NCBI RefSeq assembly: GCF_001641335.1
Contig: NZ_LVEM01000001.1
Span: forward strand, 358,709 to 422,708
Direction: 5' to 3'
DNA: 64,000 nucleotides
DNA from: Bradyrhizobium stylosanthis
Lineage (GTDB): Bacteria; Pseudomonadota; Alphaproteobacteria; Rhizobiales; Xanthobacteraceae
In this document: in pieces, positions 1 through 7,626 of the stretch
Position numbering within the stretch: position 1 is the first letter of the stretch
How the letters are laid out: each line of letters starts with the position of its first letter
Program-made: the position numbers and the translations under genes
The notes under the pieces: generated by a model
What the model saw: only the letters and a program-made list of their open reading frames with translations
What the model was told of the DNA's origin: nothing
Database searches by the model: none

Positions 1-1276
1 CGCGGTCGCGCGGGTTCTCGGCAAAGCGCAGCAAGGCCAGCACGTCCTTGACATGCGCGGCATCGAGGAATTTCAGCCCGCCGAATTTGACGAACGGGAT
101 GTTGCGGCGGGTCAACTCGATCTCGAGCGGACCGGAATGCGAGGACGTCCGGAACAGCACCGCCTGCTGCTTGAGCAGCGCGCCTTGCTCGCGGTTGGCC
201 AGCACCTCCTCGACGATGTAGCGGGCCTGGTCGGCCTCGTCGTGCACGGTGACGAGCTGCGGCTTCGGCCCGGAGGTGCGGTCGGTCCAGAGGTTTTTGG
301 TGAAGCGCTCGCGCGCAAGGCCGATGACGCCGTTGGCCGCCGCCAGCACCGCCTGCGTCGAGCGGTAGTTGCGGTCGAGCGTGATCATCTCCGCGCGCGG
401 CGAGAAGCTCTGCGGAAACTCCAGGATGTTGCGCACGGTGGCGGCGCGGAACGAATAGATCGACTGCGCGTCGTCGCCGACCACGGTGAGGCCGCGGCCC
501 TCGGGCTTGAGCGCCAGCAGGATCGAGGATTGCAGGCGGTTGGTGTCCTGATATTCGTCGACCAGTACGTGGTCGAAGCGGCCGCCGATCTCTTCGGCGA
601 TCAGTGCGTCGCTCATCATCTGCGACCAGTAGAGCAGGAGGTCGTCGTAATCGAGCACGTGCTGGGCCTGCTTGGCCTCGACATAGGCCGCGAACAGGCC
701 CTTCAGCTCGGCCGCCCAGCCCGCGCACCAGGGATAGTGCTGGCCGAGCACCTTCTCGATCTCCATCTCGGCATTGACGCAGCGCGAGTAGATCGACAGG
801 CACGTGCCCTTGGCCGGAAAGCGGCTCTCGGTCTTCGACAATCCGCGCTCGTGTCGGACCAAATTCATCAGGTCGGCGGAGTCCTCGCGATCGTGGATGG
901 TGAAGGCGGGATCGACGCCGATCCGCTCGGCATATTCGCGCAGGAGCCGCGCGCCGATGCCGTGAAACGTGCCGGCCCAGGCGAGGGCGTCGCGCATGAT
1001 CGCGGCATTGTTCTCTCCCAGCACCTTGCGGGCGATGCGCTCGACCCGGCCGGCCATCTCGGCCGCGGCGCGGCGGGAGAAGGTCATCAGCAGGATGCGT
1101 CGCGGATCGGCGCCGGCAACGATCAGGTGCGCGACGCGATGGGCCAGCGTGTTGGTCTTGCCGGAACCCGCGCCGGCGATGACGAGCAGGGGGCTTCCCA
1201 CGGTCGCGCCGTCGGCCACGCCATGCTCGACGGCGCGGCGCTGCTCCGCGTTGAGCGTATCCAGATATGTCGCCAC
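1..1276 (-). CDS. uvrD: UvrD/PcrA-type ATP-dependent DNA helicase, N-terminal part (runs off left edge)
   Basis: Superfamily 1 helicases of this type hydrolyse ATP to unwind DNA during repair and replication restart. About 425 codons are visible; the C-terminal half lies beyond position 1. The protein opens VATYLDTLNAEQRRAVEHG. It then shows the Walker A segment AGAGSGKTNTLAHR, motif Ia-like LLMTFSRRAAAEM, the Walker B-like VDEYQDTNRLQ, motif III GDDAQSIYSFRAAT and motif IV-like LDRNYRSTQ, in the family order. The GTG at 1276 is chosen because it gives the family-typical N-terminus, has GGGGCG just ahead, and no in-frame ATG lies close upstream. The downstream neighbour in transcription is outside the window. 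UvrD, PcrA and Rep cannot be separated from this half, so the symbol is family-level. Confidence 0.9.
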   Translation of the reverse strand, partial: MATYLDTLNAEQRRAVEHGVADGATVGSPLLVIAGAGSGKTNTLAHRVAHLIVAGADPRRILLMTFSRRAAAEMAGRVERIARKVLGENNAAIMRDALAWAGTFHGIGARLLREYAERIGVDPAFTIHDREDSADLMNLVRHERGLSKTESRFPAKGTCLSIYSRCVNAEMEIEKVLGQHYPWCAGWAAELKGLFAAYVEAKQAQHVLDYDDLLLYWSQMMSDALIAEEIGGRFDHVLVDEYQDTNRLQSSILLALKPEGRGLTVVGDDAQSIYSFRAATVRNILEFPQSFSPRAEMITLDRNYRSTQAVLAAANGVIGLARERFTKNLWTDRTSGPKPQLVTVHDEADQARYIVEEVLANREQGALLKQQAVLFRTSSHSGPLEIELTRRNIPFVKFGGLKFLDAAHVKDVLALLRFAENPRDR

Positions 1277-1402
1277 GAATCGCCCCGGTGAAAGGGGCAG
1301 ACTCGGCAATCCGGCGGCGCTCCGCAAGGCATACGTGGAGGGCGGGGGACCGCTGGCGCGGGGGACGGCGCCGGCGTCGGCCGCTGCACCACCGGCCGCA
1401 AC

Positions 1403-2782
1403 TCAGCTCGGCCGTACCATGAACGGCATGCTTTTGGCGTCGGGCTGGCCGGTGACCTTGAGGACGAGGCGGTAGATTCCGGTCAAGGTCGGGGCCGTCA
1501 GGCGCAGAACCGTCACTCCCATCGGAGGTCCGGAGTAGCGGATCGGCTTGGCAGGCGGGGGCGCGAACGGCTTGAAGTCGCTCTCGTCGAGTTCCGCCTT
1601 GCCCGGTGACTGGACCGCGCGCTCCCAGGAGAGTTCGCCCTGCAGCGATGTCGCGGGGGAACTCGACTGGATGAGGACCTCGAACGGCGCCTGGACCGGG
1701 ACGATGACATCCTGGACGGTAATGTCGAACCGCTCGTCTTCCGCCGCCAACAGACCGTCGGCGCCGAACAGTTCCTGAAAGGCAAACCTCGCCTCTTCGG
1801 CGGCGATCAGGCTCACATGCGACTTGTCGGTGAACTGGATCTGCTGTCCCGGCAGGAAGGCGCCCTGCAACGACACCGTGCCATCGCCGGCCGACTCGGT
1901 CTCGATCTTGTCGACAATTCCACCGTTCCAAACGAAATGCGTGATCGTGCTGAAACGCGTTCCGACCATCAGAAAGGTGCGGACATGCGCCGGAATTGGC
2001 TTCGTCGCGATGTCGATGGCGTCGCGAAAGGCCTTGGCAAGATCGAGGGTCGCCGCGCTGAGCTTGAGCTCGTTGACCGCAAATGCCCGGTCGCTGAGCG
2101 AAATCGGCCCGAGGCCGCCTTCCACCTCCCGCTTCCAGATGATCGGTTCATGCTGAAGCGGAAATGTCTGATAGAGGGCGGTGTAACGCGGATCGTTGGC
2201 CAACCGTTGTGATTGGTCGGCGTTGAGGAAATCCGCCGCATGCAGCCCCAATGCGCCGGCGAGCGCGACAGGCGCGCCGTTGTGCGGCGTGCCGAACGTG
2301 GTGAGCGAGCGAATGGCGGCAAAGCCAGGCTCGTTCGTAAACTTGCCGCTTTGCAGATAATACCTGGTGACGAGCCCGCCCATGCTGTGGGCGACGATGT
2401 GAATCTCCGCCTTGCCGTTCCAATCGGCATGGATCTGCCTGATCCTGGGAGCCAAGCGCTCTTCGGCGGATTTCGTCAGATCGATGCGCCAGTCATAGGG
2501 CGCGGTATAGAGGGTCTTGTCCCGCGCCGAGAACATCGCCTGGCGGTTCTTCCTGTCGCGCAGCCGCGAGAACGCCTTGAGCCATTGCGCGTAGATGTCG
2601 ACGACGTATCCGACCTTTCCGATGACTTCGCCGACGACGAGGTTCGGCTGAAGCAGGCGCTGAAACCGCTCTTCGTCGAAGCCCACGATTCCATTGAGCA
2701 GCGAGCCCGGCCAGACCATTCCCTCGCCATCCGAAAGTTCCGAGCCGAGCAGTCCCGGAACGAAGAGCAGCACCTTGGTCAT
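1403..2782 (-). CDS. LCAT-like alpha/beta-hydrolase (lipase/acyltransferase family)
   Basis: A 459-residue alpha/beta-hydrolase resembling lecithin:cholesterol acyltransferase-type lipases. The N-terminus VLLFVPGLLGSEL is the oxyanion-hole strand of that family. The nucleophile elbow is IVAHSMGGLVTRYY with Ser133, followed by TTFGTPHNGAP. Asp300 (in SAGDGT) and His322 (in KSHVSL) are plausible partners of a catalytic triad. A beta-rich C-terminal domain of about 110 residues follows. No signal peptide or membrane segment is obvious, so it probably acts in the cytoplasm. The ATG at 2782 overlaps the stop of the upstream gene in an ATGA, which fixes the start and implies translational coupling. 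It is the last gene of a CHAT-protease operon, suggesting a membrane-lipid-acting effector; that role is inference. Confidence 0.85.
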   Translation of the reverse strand: MTKVLLFVPGLLGSELSDGEGMVWPGSLLNGIVGFDEERFQRLLQPNLVVGEVIGKVGYVVDIYAQWLKAFSRLRDRKNRQAMFSARDKTLYTAPYDWRIDLTKSAEERLAPRIRQIHADWNGKAEIHIVAHSMGGLVTRYYLQSGKFTNEPGFAAIRSLTTFGTPHNGAPVALAGALGLHAADFLNADQSQRLANDPRYTALYQTFPLQHEPIIWKREVEGGLGPISLSDRAFAVNELKLSAATLDLAKAFRDAIDIATKPIPAHVRTFLMVGTRFSTITHFVWNGGIVDKIETESAGDGTVSLQGAFLPGQQIQFTDKSHVSLIAAEEARFAFQELFGADGLLAAEDERFDITVQDVIVPVQAPFEVLIQSSSPATSLQGELSWERAVQSPGKAELDESDFKPFAPPPAKPIRYSGPPMGVTVLRLTAPTLTGIYRLVLKVTGQPDAKSMPFMVRPS

Positions 2783-3672
2783 GGCGTGTACTCCCGGATC
2801 GCCTGGATCATCTTCACGACGCTCGCGCGCGCGTAGTCCGGTAGTTCCTCGAGGCTGTGCGGGCAGATTTCCATCTTCTTCAGCAACACCACAATGTCCT
2901 TGCGGTCGTCGCAATAGTCCATGATGCAGCCGCGCGTATCGTCGTGCTCCTCGAGATCGAAATATTCGGCGAGGACCTGGGCGACGATCAGGAGTGCGAG
3001 ACAGGCCTCGAACGACCGCCCCGCCTTCGCGGCGTAGCCGCGCAACTCGTAGGCGGACACCAGGATGATGCGCTTGCTCGAGACCGAGAAGAAGTCGATC
3101 TCAACGCCGTCGCGGTCGAATGGCGGGTTGGTCACGCGGTCCGCAATCAACGGCGCCAGCAGGCAGACCAGCAGATCGGTTCCGGTCGATTTGAGGATCG
3201 GCCGGGCAACGGGATAGATGTCCTCGGCCCAGACGCTGTTTTCGAGCTGCGGGTCTTCGGCAGTTTTGGGATCGAGCTTTTGGATGATCTCGCGGGTGCG
3301 GCGGCCCGACATGGTCAGTCCCATCGGCACCGTTGCCTCGATCCGGACGAACCTGAACAGCTTCTGCTTCCGGTTGATGGCGTCCAGCACGCGATTGACG
3401 AAGCCGGAATGGACGTCGATGTCCCAGACCGCGACATCGTGCGTCCGCGCCTCGCGGGCGCTGGCCGCGCGAGGCTTCGCGACGGACTTGGCCGCGGACT
3501 TTGCTGGAGACTTGGCCGCAGACTTGGCTGCAGATTTGGCCGCGAACTTGGCGGCGGGCTTCATGGCCGCGGCTTTCTTCGCAGCCGTCGTCTTCGCGGT
3601 GGTCGGCGTCTTGCCGGCCGGAGCACGCGAGCCGGACCGGACGAAACGTGTGGCTTTTTGCTTCTTGAACAT
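2779..3672 (-). CDS. Lys/Ala-rich-tailed protein with degenerate archaemetzincin-like C-terminus
   Basis: A 297-residue protein of unknown function. Residues about 20-70 are a low-complexity basic tail built from AAKS-type repeats, like the histone-H1-like tails of bacterial DNA-binding proteins. Residues about 78-297 form a globular domain. Near its end come C249, M251, C254, C270 and H272 in the order C-x-M-x18-C, reminiscent of the structural zinc site of archaemetzincins. The HExxH catalytic motif expected just upstream is absent (VLAEYFDLEEH sits there), so peptidase activity is unlikely. The relationship is my inference from pattern spacing. It lies 10 nt after the CHAT protease gene and overlaps the lipase gene by 4 nt, so the three should be co-transcribed. 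The start ATG follows GAAGGGG. Confidence 0.75.
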   Translation of the reverse strand: MFKKQKATRFVRSGSRAPAGKTPTTAKTTAAKKAAAMKPAAKFAAKSAAKSAAKSPAKSAAKSVAKPRAASAREARTHDVAVWDIDVHSGFVNRVLDAINRKQKLFRFVRIEATVPMGLTMSGRRTREIIQKLDPKTAEDPQLENSVWAEDIYPVARPILKSTGTDLLVCLLAPLIADRVTNPPFDRDGVEIDFFSVSSKRIILVSAYELRGYAAKAGRSFEACLALLIVAQVLAEYFDLEEHDDTRGCIMDYCDDRKDIVVLLKKMEICPHSLEELPDYARASVVKMIQAIREYTP

Positions 3673-3682
3673 CAGGACCCCT

Positions 3683-4855
3683 TCAGGGGGTGAACAGCTG
3701 GCTGCAGCCCGGCCGCCGGTACAGGACAGGAATTCCCCACTCGATGGCGGCGAATTTGAGCGCCTCCATTTCCTTGACCAGGGCGATCCGCCCCTTGTTG
3801 ACGGCGACGTCGATGTTGCCGTCGGTGAGGAGCGAGCGATAGAGCGCGCCGGTGAAATCCGCGATCGAGCTGACGGAAATCGGCAACTGGTTGGCGACGA
3901 CGGCCGGTACCCCTGAACGCACCAGGTTCTCGGCGATCGTGCCGAGCGGCTGCACGTCCTCGATCAGGGCGGTGTCGCAGGCACTCAGGATCACCAGGGC
4001 CGGTTCGGCATCCGAGATCATTTTCGAGAAGGGCTCCGTCCCGAGGACGATGCCGCCCTGCTGTCCTGCGCCGCGCAGCAGGATGCCGTCCGGCCGGCCA
4101 TGACCGATGAAGTGAACGATGTCGTAGGGCCTCTCCTCGAGCGCGTCGCGAACCGTCTTCCTTGTTGCGCCCTCGACGAGGTTCATGGTGATCCGGGCGG
4201 CTCCCGGCCCCTGGATCCTCTCGCCGATGATGCGCTCGAGGTTTTCCTTGGTCTCCGTCCAGGGAATCCTTTCCCGGCCGAGGACGTCAGCACCGATGAC
4301 GAGCACGGCAATCTGGGAATTGCCGATCGGCTTCGGCTTGCGCTCGGCGCCGTTGGCGACCGGAACGCTTCGCGCAAACGTACGCTTGGCGTGAGGCCCT
4401 TCGTTGACATCAGGCCATACGATGAATTCCCACGGGACCCGCTTGAGGCGGTTGTCGGAGGTGCAGAGCGTGATCTGGATGTTGCGCTGGCTCGCCGCAT
4501 AGTAGAGATCGTTCACCGAGCCGGAAAACAGCGTGCGGCTCAGCTCGAGGCCGAAGTCCTTGAGTTGCGCGAGGGTCGGGCGATCGTCATCGTCCGTCAA
4601 GCTCTTCTCGAGCCTGTCTCGTGTGTCGATCAGTCCCTTGAGGACCTGATCCACGATGTCCGGCCCGTAAGCGAGCGAATAGTCGTCTGCGGCAACGGGG
4701 AGTGCCCCGCCTTGCTTCTCGGGCAAAAGAAAAAGATTTATCCTTGCGGCATCCAGCGCCACTGGAAACGTCCTGTCGCAATTGGCGTCACGGGTCGAAA
4801 AAGGGAATGCAATATGAAGTCGCAGGAATGGTACATTACCATCCAAAAGATGCAA
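3683..4855 (-). CDS. CHAT-domain caspase-like protease
   Basis: CHAT domains are C14-clan cysteine proteases related to caspases and separase. This 390-residue protein shows the CHAT lead-in RVPWEFIVW at about 140-147. The catalytic His segment VHFIGHGRPDGILL follows (H248 and H252), then the catalytic Cys segment LVILSACDTA (C293). Downstream come LVRSGVPAVVANQLPIS and a terminal helix, all in family order. Both His and Cys are intact, so it should be active. It is the first gene of an operon with a Lys/Ala-tailed protein and an LCAT-like lipase. The first plausible start is a TTG at 4855; no ATG lies near the beginning of the domain and the Shine-Dalgarno is weak, so the exact start is uncertain. 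It is divergent from the TMEM175-like gene, 50 nt away. Confidence 0.85.
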   Translation of the reverse strand: MHLLDGNVPFLRLHIAFPFSTRDANCDRTFPVALDAARINLFLLPEKQGGALPVAADDYSLAYGPDIVDQVLKGLIDTRDRLEKSLTDDDDRPTLAQLKDFGLELSRTLFSGSVNDLYYAASQRNIQITLCTSDNRLKRVPWEFIVWPDVNEGPHAKRTFARSVPVANGAERKPKPIGNSQIAVLVIGADVLGRERIPWTETKENLERIIGERIQGPGAARITMNLVEGATRKTVRDALEERPYDIVHFIGHGRPDGILLRGAGQQGGIVLGTEPFSKMISDAEPALVILSACDTALIEDVQPLGTIAENLVRSGVPAVVANQLPISVSSIADFTGALYRSLLTDGNIDVAVNKGRIALVKEMEALKFAAIEWGIPVLYRRPGCSQLFTP

Positions 4856-4905
4856 GGTGCCGCCCGCGCCACCGCTGGCGTCGGCGCCGCGACAAATGAT
4901 CCGGC

Positions 4906-5496
4906 ATGACCGAGCTCAGGCCCGACCAGTTCGAGATGCGGCGGCTGGAATCGCTCAGCAACACCATTTTCGGTGTCGCCATGACGCTTCTGGCCTATGA
5001 CCTGCCCAAGGCGGCGGTGTTCACCACTGCGCCCGATTGGAGCGATCTCGCCCGGGTCTATTCCGGCAAGCTGGCCGGCTTCGCGCTCAGCTTCATCATC
5101 GCCGGCGTGTTCTGGATCAGCCATCACCGCCGGCTGGCGCGCCAGCCCGTCGGCGGCCGCGGCTGCGTGATCCTGAATCTGTTCTTCCTGCTCTCGATCG
5201 TGCTGCTGCCCGTCACCAACGGGCTCTACACCAATTACGGCATGAGCAGCGCAGTTGCGGTGCTCTACGGCTTGCATCTGACCGCGATCGCCGGCCTCAA
5301 TGCCTGGCTGTGGTGGACCATTCTCGGCCGCTGGAGCCACGAGATCATGGCCTCGATGTTTCCGCTGGCCGTGTTCATCCCGGGCACGATCGTGGCGGCA
5401 TTCGCGCCGCAGGTCGCGCCCTTCGTGTGGTTCATCGCTTTCGGCGGGCTGCTGATCCAGCGCTTCTACGTCGCACCGGCCGGGCCGGGCGCGTAG
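4906..5496 (+). CDS. TMEM175-family (DUF1211) membrane protein
   Basis: A 196-residue integral membrane protein with about six hydrophobic segments. The first helix, RLESLSNTIFGVAMTLLAYD, matches the TMEM175/DUF1211 signature, where R-x3-F-S-D is usual; here the FSD is replaced by LSN. Bacterial TMEM175 proteins are tetrameric potassium-selective channels with one six-helix unit per chain, which fits this length. The altered signature leaves open whether it conducts. It is a single plus-strand gene, divergent from the CHAT operon and convergent with the YCII gene. Confidence 0.8.
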   Translation: MTELRPDQFEMRRLESLSNTIFGVAMTLLAYDLPKAAVFTTAPDWSDLARVYSGKLAGFALSFIIAGVFWISHHRRLARQPVGGRGCVILNLFFLLSIVLLPVTNGLYTNYGMSSAVAVLYGLHLTAIAGLNAWLWWTILGRWSHEIMASMFPLAVFIPGTIVAAFAPQVAPFVWFIAFGGLLIQRFYVAPAGPGA

Positions 5497-5505
5497 GCCG
5501 GTGTC

Positions 5506-5886
5506 TCAGCCTCGTGTCGTGCCGAACCCATCTGCCGGCACGTAAAGCTTGACCGGGCGGATTTCGTAGACGGCGGACGGATTGACCGCGCGCAGCTTCC
5601 GTGCCGCCGCGACCGCCTCGTCGTCCGTGGCGCAGTCGACGAGGTGGAAGCCCAGGAGTTGCTCCTTGGTCTCGGAAAACGGGCCGTCCAGCACCATCCC
5701 GGCGCCGGGGCCGCGCAAGGTGCGGGCCTTTCGGGTCTCGTCCAGGCGGGCGGCCGGTCCGAGCAGTCCGCTGGCCCGCATGGGCGCCTGAACCTCGATG
5801 ACCTTGGCGACGACCGCGGCGTCCTGTTCGGGCGACCAGGACAGGATTTCGTCTTCCACGTGATAGGCCAGGATGGCGTAGAGCAT
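5506..5886 (-). CDS. YCII-related (DGPF) domain protein
   Basis: A 126-residue single-domain protein. It starts MLYAILAYHVEDEI and contains VLDGPFSETKEQLLGFHLV, the DGPF motif of YCII-related proteins, followed by the family ending IYEIRPV-type strand (here VYEIRPVKLY). YCII folds are ferredoxin-like, and some members are small hydrolases or dehalogenase-like enzymes; many sit beside ECF sigma factors, but none is present here. The ATG at 5886 is chosen because GAGGTG lies seven bases upstream and the conserved domain begins at once. An in-frame extension upstream is not domain-like. Likely cytoplasmic, transcribed alone. Confidence 0.85.
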   Translation of the reverse strand: MLYAILAYHVEDEILSWSPEQDAAVVAKVIEVQAPMRASGLLGPAARLDETRKARTLRGPGAGMVLDGPFSETKEQLLGFHLVDCATDDEAVAAARKLRAVNPSAVYEIRPVKLYVPADGFGTTRG

Positions 5887-6079
5887 CGTCACCTCGTTAT
5901 TTTTGCTGCGCGCGTCCACAGGACGTATCACGGCAGCTTGGGCCGACAATGGCGGCACGGAAAATATTGCGTCCGTCCCCTGCGACGAAACCGTCCGGAA
6001 ACCCGATTGCGGCCCTGGGGTGTGAACGTCGCCCGAAACCGGCGCGACTGATGGCCACAAGAACACTTCGGAGGCGGCC

Positions 6080-6259
6080 ATGTCGACCATCAAGATCATC
6101 TGCGACGCGCGTCGGGCGGGAAGATCCGAGCCTGCGGATCTGCACGACCAGAGCGGCCACCACCGCTATTACGGCAGCTCGGCCGAAAACGGCGGCGAGC
6201 GCATCGTCGAAAGCCGCCGCGGCAAGCAGCCGCGCGCCGTCAATGTCTGCGGTTTCTGA
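6080..6259 (+). CDS. small hypothetical protein (59 aa)
   Basis: A 59-codon reading frame beginning MSTIKIICDARRAG and ending RAVNVCGF. It is preceded by CGGAGGCGGCC, a strong Shine-Dalgarno at good spacing. Composition is hydrophilic, with paired His and Tyr residues in the middle (GHHRYY) and two Cys near the ends. No known domain recognised. The ribosome-binding site and GC-rich third positions support it being real; function unknown. Confidence 0.55.
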   Translation: MSTIKIICDARRAGRSEPADLHDQSGHHRYYGSSAENGGERIVESRRGKQPRAVNVCGF

Positions 6260-6279
6260 CGCCCCCACGACGCGCGACC

Positions 6280-6483
6280 ATGAGCGTCCTGCAGATATCG
6301 ATCGCTGCGATGCCGTTCCTGCTCTCCCTCGTGAGCCGGAACAGCAAGGCGATCGCTCCGTGCCTGCTCACGAGCATCTTCACCGTGCTGCTCGCCGACG
6401 AGCCGCCCCGGGCGGCCATGGCCTGGTGCATCGGCGTGTTGATCGCCGCCGTCGCCCTCCGCGAACGGCTTCGCGCGACCTGA
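6280..6483 (+). CDS. small hydrophobic protein (67 aa), possible membrane peptide
   Basis: A 67-residue frame with two hydrophobic stretches, QISIAAMPFLLSLV and AAMAWCIGVLIAAVAL, and a short basic end (RERLRAT). It would form a two-helix inner-membrane peptide. The ribosome-binding site is weak, and a second ATG ten codons in could be used instead. It follows the 59-aa gene by 20 nt and might be co-transcribed. No family recognised; moderately likely to be real. Confidence 0.45.
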   Translation: MSVLQISIAAMPFLLSLVSRNSKAIAPCLLTSIFTVLLADEPPRAAMAWCIGVLIAAVALRERLRAT

Positions 6484-6493
6484 GCGGGCACCG

Positions 6494-7207
6494 TTACGGT
6501 GCGCTCAGGATCTGCTTGACGAGCGCCTCGCGCAGCGTTGCAAGTTCGCCGCTCGCCTCCATCTGCGCAATCACCTTGCCGACCTCGGGCACCAGAGCGC
6601 GATGGCGTTCGTGCAAATAGTGATAGATGTGGATACGATCGAGCGGCGGCGAGAGCGGGTAGATCCTGGCCTGCAGGTTGAGCTTCCTCACAGCGACGAG
6701 ACCGCTGAAAAGATCGGTGATCATCACGTCGAACCGATCGGCGTCGAGCATCTTGACCATGCTCTCCAGGCTGGTCGTCGCCGTGACGCGGGCCATGCCG
6801 CGCGTGCCGGCCTCCGATGAGCCGACGCCGCGGACGATGCCGATGCTGTAGTCCCGGATTGAATCCCAACCCGCGACATCGAAATGGAGCCTCGTCGTGA
6901 ACACCGCGGGCTCGATGTAGTTGATCGCCGGCGTGACCTGGACCAGGGTCGGGTAGTCGCGTGAGAGCGTCCCGATCCGCTGGATCTCGCCGTCCACCTC
7001 GCCGGCACTCGACAGTGCGAGCGCCCGCTTGCCGGGGACGTCCTCGAATTCGAGCTTGATGTTCAGCTTGGCGTAGACGGCCCGCAGCATCTCGCCGCCG
7101 ACATATTGATCGGGGATGTCGGCGATGCGCGCCAGCCGGATCAGGTCCTGCGCCTGCGATGGAGCAGCTAGCAGCAAAGACAGCCAGACGACGGCAATCC
7201 GCCACAT
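6494..7207 (-). CDS. periplasmic substrate-binding protein, family 3-like
   Basis: A 237-residue exported protein. The first 22 residues form a Sec signal peptide (WRIAVVWLSLLLAAPSQAQ) with likely cleavage after SQA. The rest resembles type 2 periplasmic binding proteins of the amino-acid/SBP_bac_3 fold: KLNIKLEFEDVPGKRAL early, ITPAINYIEP-type hinge, then IGIVRGVGSSEAG and RFDVMITDLFSGL. No permease or ATPase gene is adjacent, so it may serve as a sensor-type or orphan binding protein. The start is taken at 7207, where GGGAGAAG precedes the ATG and the signal peptide begins; a longer upstream frame is arginine-rich and not signal-like. Confidence 0.75.
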   Translation of the reverse strand: MWRIAVVWLSLLLAAPSQAQDLIRLARIADIPDQYVGGEMLRAVYAKLNIKLEFEDVPGKRALALSSAGEVDGEIQRIGTLSRDYPTLVQVTPAINYIEPAVFTTRLHFDVAGWDSIRDYSIGIVRGVGSSEAGTRGMARVTATTSLESMVKMLDADRFDVMITDLFSGLVAVRKLNLQARIYPLSPPLDRIHIYHYLHERHRALVPEVGKVIAQMEASGELATLREALVKQILSAP

Positions 7208-7626
7208 CACGCTTCTCCCTGGTCGAACCCTTGCTACCGCTGGATTCGGAGGCCCACGCGATCTACCGGGGGTCGCGCCTGCGCACCGATCAACGCTCGC
7301 CTGGGTGATGCGGCTCCAGACTTTCACCGATGTCATTCTAGCACGCGAGGTGGTAGCTTGCGCGGGAATCCTGCTCGCTGGGCGCAAGACATGACCCTGC
7401 CGACCTCAAGCAGCCCATGGGCCGACAGGATCGCCACGCGCCGCGCGTGAACAGCATCTCAACTGTCGAACTGCTCGTGGCCGCGACCGGCCGGAGCAGT
7501 GCCGCCGTTCCCGGGACATGGTGCATGGGCAACTCAGGCGATGAGGATTCCAAGCGCGGCCGCGCCGTTGCCCCGGCCGCCGCGGAGCAGGATTTGGGCG
7601 GGATCGGCGCTGCACTTGCGCCGCCG

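Noticed and set aside
53..1291. Long plus-strand open frame opposite the helicase gene
   Set aside because: It is the antisense shadow of a GC-rich gene; the minus-strand frame has all helicase motifs.
2779..3672. Bacterial gasdermin as partner of the CHAT protease
   Set aside because: The sequence has a basic repetitive tail and Cys-rich end and no gasdermin-like pattern, so that known system is not claimed.
2857..3693. Long plus-strand open frame opposite the Lys/Ala-tailed gene
   Set aside because: Antisense shadow; the Gly/Arg-rich pattern is just the complement of the AAK repeats.
6280..6483. Confident membrane-protein gene
   Set aside because: Kept only at low confidence: hydrophobic pattern is good but the ribosome-binding site is weak.
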